This document shows, one piece after another, positions 44,679 to 51,458 of a stretch of DNA of 64,000 bases. A program made the position numbers and the translations under genes. Under the pieces are notes generated by a model. That model was not told the origin of the DNA. It did not search any database and saw nothing but the letters and a program-made list of their open reading frames with translations. The DNA is from Salinimicrobium soli (GTDB lineage Bacteria; Bacteroidota; Bacteroidia; Flavobacteriales; Flavobacteriaceae), in NCBI RefSeq assembly GCF_048323655.1, contig NZ_JBLUWW010000003.1, positions 372,001 to 436,000 of the forward strand, written 5' to 3'. How positions within the stretch are numbered: position 1 is the first letter of the stretch; each line of letters opens with the position of its first letter.

Positions 44679-45145
44679 GGAGAATAGTAATAGGGCGAAA
44701 TATTACTTTGGCCCGTAAGCGGGGAATACCTGCCATTGAATAATCCGGTTTGTGCTTCGCGCAGGGCCGGATTTTTAGTTTTTCCGGTAAAGTAATCATA
44801 ATTGGAGCCCCTGTCATGAAAATGTAGACCGTTGGTCACCTCGATCATTGCTTTTTCTCCGCTGCTTAATCCTACAAAAGGAGATTCCAGTTCAATGTAA
44901 GAGCTTTCCTGTTCAAAGCGTTTCCGTTCCATCATTGCCACCAGGTTCACTTCCCGTTTTACTTCTTTTTTGCTGAAGTCTACTTCTGTCAGGGTGAGGC
45001 CCGGAAAGGGCAACTGCGGAGCGAGAAAAGAGAGGCTGGGAATTTCCTTTTTTTGAATAGCCAGACTTTCAAGACCCTGAACTTCCTGGCCGTAGACAGT
45101 GGTGCCAACAATGAAGGTAAGAAAGATGTATAAAAACTTCTTCAT
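44666..45145 (-). CDS. Secreted protein of unknown function
   Basis: 159 aa with a signal peptide (MKKFLYIFLTFIVGTTVYGQ). The mature part contains no domain I recognise; it ends in a Tyr/Pro-rich SPYYYSPYLR tail. It lies inside the menaquinone region but on the opposite strand, overlapping the cvfB 3' end and divergent from menB. The length of the conserved-looking frame, the signal peptide and its own start argue that it is real. Confidence 0.7.
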   Translation of the reverse strand: MKKFLYIFLTFIVGTTVYGQEVQGLESLAIQKKEIPSLSFLAPQLPFPGLTLTEVDFSKKEVKREVNLVAMMERKRFEQESSYIELESPFVGLSSGEKAMIEVTNGLHFHDRGSNYDYFTGKTKNPALREAQTGLFNGRYSPLTGQSNISPYYYSPYLR

Positions 45146-45305
45146 GAAATCTCTTTTCTAACTATTCTCAAAAATCGTACAATTTTTTAAAACAGAGAGT
45201 TGAGTCACAGAATTTTTACTTGCTGCGGCTGTTCTTATAAGAGCTTGAGTCAAAATGCCTGAATTTTACTCTGAAAAACTCTATTTTTACGTAAAATTAG
45301 AAATC

Positions 45306-46145
45306 ATGAATAAACCGGATTATAAAACTGCGAAGGAATACGAAGATATTACCTATAAAAAATGCAATGGGGTCGCACGCATTGCCTTTAACCGTCCTGA
45401 GGTGAGAAACGCCTTTAGACCTAAGACCACCAGTGAACTTTACGACGCTTTCTACGATGCGCAGGAAGACACCTCCATTGGGGTGGTTTTACTTTCTGCG
45501 GAAGGACCTTCTCCGAAAGACGGGGTATATTCCTTCTGTAGCGGGGGTGATCAAAAAGCCCGTGGCCATCAGGGATACGTTGGGGAAGACGGAATGCACC
45601 GCCTGAACATTCTTGAAGTGCAGCGTTTGATCAGATTCATGCCAAAGGCTGTGATAGCGGTAGTTCCCGGGTGGGCAGTAGGAGGAGGTCACAGCTTGCA
45701 CGTGGTGTGTGACCTTACCCTTGCCAGCAAGGAGCATGCGATCTTTAAACAGACCGATGCCGATGTGACCAGTTTTGACGGGGGGTATGGATCTGCCTAC
45801 CTGGCAAAAATGGTGGGACAGAAAAAAGCCCGGGAGATTTTCTTTTTAGGCAGGAACTATTCGGCCCAGGAAGCTTATGAAATGGGGATGGTCAATGCGG
45901 TAATTCCGCATGATCAACTAGAAGATACTGCTTACGAGTGGGCTCAGGAGATACTTGCGAAATCACCGACATCCATTAAAATGCTTAAATTCGCCATGAA
46001 CCTTACCGACGACGGGATGGTTGGGCAGCAGGTATTTGCCGGTGAGGCAACGCGCCTTGCATATATGACCGATGAGGCGAAAGAAGGAAGAAATGCCTTT
46101 TTGGAAAAAAGGAAACCAAATTTTGAAAAGAAATGGATCCCATAG
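45306..46145 (+). CDS. menB: 1,4-dihydroxy-2-naphthoyl-CoA synthase
   Basis: Crotonase-fold ring-closing enzyme of menaquinone synthesis. 279 aa from ATG at 45306 (MNKPDYKTAKEYEDI); an upstream in-frame ATG would add 17 unconserved residues. FCSGGDQKARG (oxyanion hole), PGWAVGGGHSLHVVCDLTLAS and the catalytic TSFDGGYGSAYLA region are intact. The 13-base overlap with the PH-domain gene indicates translational coupling. Confidence 0.96.
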   Translation: MNKPDYKTAKEYEDITYKKCNGVARIAFNRPEVRNAFRPKTTSELYDAFYDAQEDTSIGVVLLSAEGPSPKDGVYSFCSGGDQKARGHQGYVGEDGMHRLNILEVQRLIRFMPKAVIAVVPGWAVGGGHSLHVVCDLTLASKEHAIFKQTDADVTSFDGGYGSAYLAKMVGQKKAREIFFLGRNYSAQEAYEMGMVNAVIPHDQLEDTAYEWAQEILAKSPTSIKMLKFAMNLTDDGMVGQQVFAGEATRLAYMTDEAKEGRNAFLEKRKPNFEKKWIP

Positions 46146-46663
46146 CCAAAGAAGAGTTTTCGAATATAAAGTTAAATGTAGCTTCACTTCCTGCCTATGA
46201 GGAAGTGCAGCTGCATTCACTTGCTCCAAAATTCCTATGGAAACTCAACATTGGCACCTTGATCTCAGCCCTCTTTTTCCTTGTGGTATTGACAGTGGCC
46301 TTTACCTTTTTTGAACCCTTTCGTCCTTATTTATGGTTCGCGGCAGCTGTATGGATCCTGCTCTTTGGATGGTCTTTTTTCTCCAATATTCAGTTGATGA
46401 AAAGAAATGGTTATGCTCTTCGGGAAAAGGATGTGATCTATAAACGTGGCTTTTTGTTTGAAAAAACTACCATTGTTCCTTTCAACCGCATTCAGCATGT
46501 CTCGGTAGAACGCTCTTTTCTGGATAAATTGCTGAACCTGGCTACTCTAAAAGTCTATACTGCCGGTGGTTCAGGCAGCGATGTGAGTGTGCCGGGATTA
46601 TTTCCGGATAATGCTACCTCCCTGAAAGAGGAGATCTCTGCCAGAATTTCCGGCCATGCCTGA
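46133..46663 (+). CDS. PH-domain membrane protein, YdbS-like
   Basis: 176 aa bPH2 (DUF304) protein: two hydrophobic helices (about 37-57 and 65-84), then the bPH2 core VIYKRGFLFEKTTIVPFNRIQHVSVERS and LKVYTAGG. Together with the next gene it resembles the B. subtilis YdbS-YdbT pair, which counters the effect of certain antimicrobial peptides such as amylocyclicin. It overlaps menB (13 bases) and the ydbT-like gene (8 bases), so the pair rides on the menaquinone operon. Confidence 0.87.
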   Translation: MDPIAKEEFSNIKLNVASLPAYEEVQLHSLAPKFLWKLNIGTLISALFFLVVLTVAFTFFEPFRPYLWFAAAVWILLFGWSFFSNIQLMKRNGYALREKDVIYKRGFLFEKTTIVPFNRIQHVSVERSFLDKLLNLATLKVYTAGGSGSDVSVPGLFPDNATSLKEEISARISGHA

Positions 46664-48167
46664 TTTTGACTTCTCACAACCCCAGCGGCAGTCAGAGGTA
46701 GGTCTCATTCTTATCTTTGGGACTTCTTTGTATCAGCTTACCCGAAGCCTTTGGGTGCTGGGAGTGTATTTTCTCGTGGGAGATGTAAATACGAAGACTT
46801 TATTATTTGCCATTTTTGGAGCTGTAGTGGTACTCCTTCTTACCCTTGGCTACAGCATACTGTATTACCTGAATTTCAAATTTTATATTGATGAAAAGAA
46901 CCGTGAGTTTGTGCTTCAAAAAGGGGTTTTTTCGTCAGATGTTCTAAATATTCCCTTTGAGAAAATTCAGCAGGTGAACTTTAAGCGCAATATTCTTCAG
47001 CGGGTTATTGGAGTTTACAGCGTAGTAGTGGAAACGGCGGGAAGTCAGGAAAAGGAAGTAGAGATCAAAGCGCTTTCACGGGAAAAGGCAAATGAGCTGG
47101 CCGATCAATTGATGAGCCTGGCAAAGAAGCATGATGGATTAGTAGATAATACTGAAACTGAAGAATCTTCAGAAGAGGTGACTTCAATTAAAGGGACCCC
47201 TGAATGGGAACATCATGTAGGACTTATTACTCTTGTGAAGTTGGGCCTGACCAGCAACTATTTAAGGGGCGTCAGTATACTGTTTGCATTTTATTTCACC
47301 CTGCGGGAGCAGTTCTTTCTAAAGGACAGCTTACCCGGTGAAATGCCTGTTACTTCGGAATTCATAGCCCAAAGCGGAACGTTACTTCTTATCCTTTTTT
47401 TGATCCTGCTGGGAATGATCATAACCGTTTCCGAAACCATCATTAAGTACTACGATCTTAACATCAAGAAATTTAAGGATACCCTGCAGGTGGAAATGGG
47501 GCTGCGGAACAATACACGAGTTAATTTGAAGGCCCGGCGTATTCAGTTGATGCAGGTGCTCACCAATCCCATACAAAAGAAGTTAGGGCTGTACAAAATG
47601 AAAATTGCTTTGGCCAGTAGTGAAAATGACCTTCAAAAGGGGCAGATCACTATTCCAGGCCTGCCTCCAGAAGTGGTGGAGCAGGTAAAAGAGTTCTTCT
47701 ATAAACAGACCATTTCCGGTCACTATTTTGTTCTTCCCACAAAATACCTTCTGATAAGGAAGATCTCCCGCGGATTACTGCCGTTGTTGATCGGGCTGGT
47801 TCTGGGATATATTTACAGAGATGTTTTTTCCACCGGCTATCTGGGTCTTATAGCCAGCGTTTACCTGGTGCTCATGGCGATTTACAACTATTTCTATTTT
47901 AAGAGCCTGAAGCTGGATGTTTCCGAAGATTTTTTAGTGAAATATTCCGGAGTATGGATCAAAAGGGAACAGTATATCGAAAGTTACAGGTTGCAGTCTT
48001 TATCTATTCAGCAACCTTTATGGTACAAGAGCCGGGGCATTGTAAATCTCACTTTTCACTCGGCTGCAGGCGATGTTCCTTTTAAAATGGTAAAAAAAGA
48101 GAAGGTTACACCCCTTATAAATTTTCTTCTTTACAAGATCGAATCCACAGAAAAAGCGTGGATGTAA
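46656..48167 (+). CDS. PH-domain membrane protein, YdbT-like
   Basis: 503 aa with several hydrophobic segments and three bPH2 repeats: VLQKGVFSSDVLNIPFEKIQQVNFKRN; VEMGLRNNTRVNLKARRIQLMQVLTN; VKYSGVWIKREQYIESYRLQSLSIQQ. Partner of the YdbS-like protein. A short gap-free junction leads to a lipoprotein gene. Confidence 0.87.
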   Translation: MPDFDFSQPQRQSEVGLILIFGTSLYQLTRSLWVLGVYFLVGDVNTKTLLFAIFGAVVVLLLTLGYSILYYLNFKFYIDEKNREFVLQKGVFSSDVLNIPFEKIQQVNFKRNILQRVIGVYSVVVETAGSQEKEVEIKALSREKANELADQLMSLAKKHDGLVDNTETEESSEEVTSIKGTPEWEHHVGLITLVKLGLTSNYLRGVSILFAFYFTLREQFFLKDSLPGEMPVTSEFIAQSGTLLLILFLILLGMIITVSETIIKYYDLNIKKFKDTLQVEMGLRNNTRVNLKARRIQLMQVLTNPIQKKLGLYKMKIALASSENDLQKGQITIPGLPPEVVEQVKEFFYKQTISGHYFVLPTKYLLIRKISRGLLPLLIGLVLGYIYRDVFSTGYLGLIASVYLVLMAIYNYFYFKSLKLDVSEDFLVKYSGVWIKREQYIESYRLQSLSIQQPLWYKSRGIVNLTFHSAAGDVPFKMVKKEKVTPLINFLLYKIESTEKAWM

Positions 48168-48239
48168 TTGCCTGTTAAAGTTCGAAACCACGCCTTCGTT
48201 TTTAGTACCTTAATAGGTGAAATTTTAAAGGCGGCGATC

Positions 48240-48788
48240 ATGAAATGTAGGGGGAAATTTGCAGGGGGGCTTATCTTATTAATGGCTTTTACTTCCTGTA
48301 GTATGGATGCATTAAGAGAAAATTTGATCGTAACAGGGGAAAGCGGGTACAATTTTACCGAAAGCAGTAAATTATGGTTGAAGCTCAAAGCCCGCCACAA
48401 AGATACTTATCAGTATTCCATTTTAGAAATTTCAGTAACCAACCTTGGTGGTGAAACTACTATATCTGTTGAAAAAGGAAAAGTTCTAACCCGCTCATAC
48501 GAGCAGTTTATGATCTCAGAAGAAGATGGTTCCAGAACTGTTCTCTTTTCATTTACAGAAGATCAAAATAGCCTTGGATCTAATTCAGAAGGGGCGCCTC
48601 CTAAAACCATAGATGAGTTGTATGAAACCTGCCTCAGGGATTATATGAGTATTGATCCGGATAGAAATACAATCTATTTTGACACCAACAAGCAGGGAGT
48701 TATTTCCCTGTGCGGATATGTTCCTGATCTATGCCAGGATGATTGTTTCGTTGGCTTCGAAATGTCTCATTTTAGCTGGGGCAATTAA
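48240..48788 (+). CDS. Small lipoprotein of unknown function
   Basis: 182 aa from the ATG at 48240 (MKCRGKFAGGLILLMAFTSC lipobox); the frame is open further upstream to a TTG at 48168, but the lipoprotein signal decides the start. The mature part is beta-rich with four Cys near the end (CLRDY, LCGYVPDLCQDDC), probably in disulfides. No family recognised. It is followed by a terminator. Confidence 0.72.
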   Translation: MKCRGKFAGGLILLMAFTSCSMDALRENLIVTGESGYNFTESSKLWLKLKARHKDTYQYSILEISVTNLGGETTISVEKGKVLTRSYEQFMISEEDGSRTVLFSFTEDQNSLGSNSEGAPPKTIDELYETCLRDYMSIDPDRNTIYFDTNKQGVISLCGYVPDLCQDDCFVGFEMSHFSWGN

Positions 48789-48793
48789 ATAAA

Positions 48794-48838
48794 AAGACCG
48801 TGAATTCCCATTTTTGGAACCTCACGGTCTTATTTTTA
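48794..48838. terminator. Bidirectional terminator before bkd
   Basis: The 10-bp outer stem aagaccgtga / tcacggtctt encloses ttcc/ggaa pairs; T- and A-rich flanks serve the convergent lipoprotein and dehydrogenase genes. Confidence 0.82.
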
Positions 48839-48852
48839 TTTCTCAGATTCAC

Positions 48853-51267
48853 TTACCTAAGCTTCGGAAACTTTGCAGGATTTGATTCATGCATGGTAGC
48901 ATAAACCTTTTCAAAAATATCTTCAATGGAAGGTTTTGAGAAATAGTCTCCATCAGTTCCGTAGGCTGGACGGTGTTCTTTCGCTGTCAATGTTTCGGGT
49001 TTACTGTCAAGATATCTCCAGGCGTTTTGTTCTTCCAGAACTTTTTGCAGGATAAATGCTGAAGCTCCTCCCGGAACATCTTCATCGATCACCAGAAGAC
49101 GGTTTGTTTTTTCAACGCTTTTCACGATATCGTGGTTTAGATCGAAAGGCAGTAGTGACTGTACATCGATCACCTCAGCGTCTATTCCAACTTCCAGTAG
49201 TTCTTTTGCAGCCTGTTCAACGATTCTTAAAGTGGAACCGTAACTTACCAGGGTGATGTCACTTCCTTCCTTCACCGTTTCTACCACTCCAAGAGGCGTT
49301 TTAAATTCTCCAAGGTTATTTGGCATTTTCTCCTTCAGTCGGTAACCGTTCAGAGATTCTACAATAAGAGCGGGTTCATCACTTTCTAGTAAAGTATTAT
49401 AGAAACCGGCTGCTTTAGTCATGTTCCTTGGTACAAGGACATGGACCCCGCGCAACAGGTTAAGAATTCCACCCATTGGGGAACCACTATGCCAGATCCC
49501 TTCCAGTCGGTGCCCACGTGTTCTTACAATTAGCGGAGCCTTTTGTTTTCCGGCAGTTCTGTACTGAAGCGTCGCAAGATCATCACTCATGATCTGCAAG
49601 GCGTATAACAGGTAATCCAGGTATTGGATCTCGGCAATAGGGCGTAACCCGCGCATTGCCATTCCAATTCCCTGACCCAGAATTGTAGCTTCCCGAATTC
49701 CGGTGTCAGAAATACGAAGTTCACCGTACTTTTCCTGAAGACCTTCAAGTCCCTGGTTCACATCTCCAATTTCTCCTGTATCCTCTCCAAAAATGAGGGT
49801 TTCAGGATACTTTCCGAAGATCTTATCGAAGTTATCACGAAGGATAAGGCGCCCATCTACTTCTTCTGAATTTTCATCATAAGTGGGTACCGAACCTTCT
49901 ATATTTAAAGCTTTAAACTTTGAATCACTGTATAAATGGCTGCTGTACTGTGGCTGAGTTTCTTTAGTAAAAGATTCGATCCAGTTGATCAATTCAGTTT
50001 TAGCTTCAGAATTCTCACCTATCAGGTAGCGTAAAGTTTTTCTGGCTGCCACCAAAAGATCCTTTTTTAGAGGTTCTTTATTTTCTGTCAGTTCTTTCTT
50101 CAGCTGAAGAATAAAAGTTTTGTTGGCGCTCGCTGCTGCAGCTTTTTCAAGCAACGGAAGGATTTCCTTCTGTTTATTCTTTACAGGGGAAGTGTGAGCC
50201 TCCCAGGCGGCTTTTTTGCCATCCCTTACCTGCTTCTTGATCTCTTTTTCTATTTCCTGAAGTTCTTCATCGGTTGCAATGTTGCTGGAGATCATCCATT
50301 CGCGCATTTTTACATTACAATCGTGTTCCCGTTCCCACTGAAGTCTTTCTTCGCTCTTGTAGCGTTCGTGAGAACCTGACGTAGAGTGTCCCTGTGGCTG
50401 AGTTAACTGCTGAACATGGATCAGTACCGGGACATGTTCTTGACGAGCCAACTGGCTGGCTTGCTCGTAAGTTTCGATCAGAGAAGGGTAATCCCAGCCA
50501 TTAACCGTAAAGATCTCATAACCGTTGTTATGGTCGTCATCGCGCTGGAATCCTTTAAGTACTTCAGAAATATTTTCTTTAGTGGTCTGATGTCTTGCAT
50601 GAACTGAAATTCCATACTCATCATCCCACACATTCATAACCATTGGCACCTGCAGCACTCCTGCAGCATTTATGGTTTCCCAAAAAAGGCCTTCACTGGT
50701 ACTGGCATTTCCAATGGTACCCCAGGCGATTTCATTTCCGTTATCAGAGAATTTTTCAGCGTCCAGGCCTTCCACATTTCTGTAGATCTTGGAGGCCTGT
50801 GCCAATCCTAAAAGACGCGGCATCTGACCTGCAGTAGGGGAGATGTCTGCACTGGAATTCTTTTGTTGCATCAGGTTTTTCCAGGTCCCGTCTTCCTGAA
50901 GGCTATGGGTAGCAAAGTGTCCTCCCATTTGTCTTCCTGCGGAACTTGGTTCCTGTTCAATGTCTGTCGTGGCATATAATCCTGCGAAGAACTGCTGGAT
51001 GTTCAAAGCTCCAATGGCCATCATAAAAGTTTGATCGCGGTAATAACCAGATCTAAAATCCCCATTTTGGAATACCTTAGCCCAGGCCAGTTGTGGTACT
51101 TCCTTTCCGTCACCAAAAATTCCAAATTTGGCCTTTCCCGTCAATACTTCTCTTCTTCCAAGTAGGCTACATTCCCTGCTGGTTACAGCAAGTTTATAAT
51201 CATTAAGCACCTGATCCTTAAAATCTTCAAAAGAAATTTCGCTTTTAGAATGGGTTTCGCTTTGCAT
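48853..51267 (-). CDS. Branched-chain 2-oxoacid dehydrogenase E1, fused alpha-beta
   Basis: 804 aa carrying the alpha part (about 1-450) and the beta part (about 470-795) in one chain, as usual in Bacteroidota. It decarboxylates branched-chain (or related) 2-oxoacids and passes the acyl group to lipoyl-E2, supplying branched-chain acyl-CoA for iso-fatty acids. The thiamine-binding GDG motif appears as GNA (186-188) and the downstream NN-type Mg ligand as DD (WDDEYGIS, 214-221). The beta-part motif GEDTGEIGDVNQG and the LLPFDLN end region are normal. E2 and E3 are not adjacent. Confidence 0.93.
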   Translation of the reverse strand: MQSETHSKSEISFEDFKDQVLNDYKLAVTSRECSLLGRREVLTGKAKFGIFGDGKEVPQLAWAKVFQNGDFRSGYYRDQTFMMAIGALNIQQFFAGLYATTDIEQEPSSAGRQMGGHFATHSLQEDGTWKNLMQQKNSSADISPTAGQMPRLLGLAQASKIYRNVEGLDAEKFSDNGNEIAWGTIGNASTSEGLFWETINAAGVLQVPMVMNVWDDEYGISVHARHQTTKENISEVLKGFQRDDDHNNGYEIFTVNGWDYPSLIETYEQASQLARQEHVPVLIHVQQLTQPQGHSTSGSHERYKSEERLQWEREHDCNVKMREWMISSNIATDEELQEIEKEIKKQVRDGKKAAWEAHTSPVKNKQKEILPLLEKAAAASANKTFILQLKKELTENKEPLKKDLLVAARKTLRYLIGENSEAKTELINWIESFTKETQPQYSSHLYSDSKFKALNIEGSVPTYDENSEEVDGRLILRDNFDKIFGKYPETLIFGEDTGEIGDVNQGLEGLQEKYGELRISDTGIREATILGQGIGMAMRGLRPIAEIQYLDYLLYALQIMSDDLATLQYRTAGKQKAPLIVRTRGHRLEGIWHSGSPMGGILNLLRGVHVLVPRNMTKAAGFYNTLLESDEPALIVESLNGYRLKEKMPNNLGEFKTPLGVVETVKEGSDITLVSYGSTLRIVEQAAKELLEVGIDAEVIDVQSLLPFDLNHDIVKSVEKTNRLLVIDEDVPGGASAFILQKVLEEQNAWRYLDSKPETLTAKEHRPAYGTDGDYFSKPSIEDIFEKVYATMHESNPAKFPKLR

Positions 51268-51292
51268 AAAAAATAGTCGTGTTTAGTAACTA

Positions 51293-51323
51293 CAAATGTA
51301 ACAAAAACTATGATTAATCACAA
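51293..51323 (-). promoter_or_regulatory. Candidate promoter of bkd E1
   Basis: On the minus strand, TTG (51323-51321), a 20-base spacer and TACATTTG (51300-51293) match the Bacteroidota consensus exactly at the -7 box. Initiation would fall around 51286, about 20 bases before the start codon. Confidence 0.6.
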
Positions 51324-51364
51324 TTCAAAAAAATGAGAATAAAATGATTTTTTATGATTAATCA
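51311..51364. promoter_or_regulatory. Paired palindromic operator candidate at the bkd promoter
   Basis: The perfect 10-bp palindrome TGATTAATCA occurs twice, at 51311-51320 and 51355-51364, each preceded by A. Centres are 44 bases apart, about four helical turns. The proximal copy fills the spacer of the candidate promoter. The arrangement suggests a dimeric regulator binding on one DNA face, possibly with looping. Confidence 0.55.
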
Positions 51365-51458
51365 GGGGTAAAAATTCCTTTTTTCATAATCAAATAGCCA
51401 TTATTGAGGATTCCTTAAAAATATGAAAATTGAAAATCGGAAAATGACTGGTCAAATT

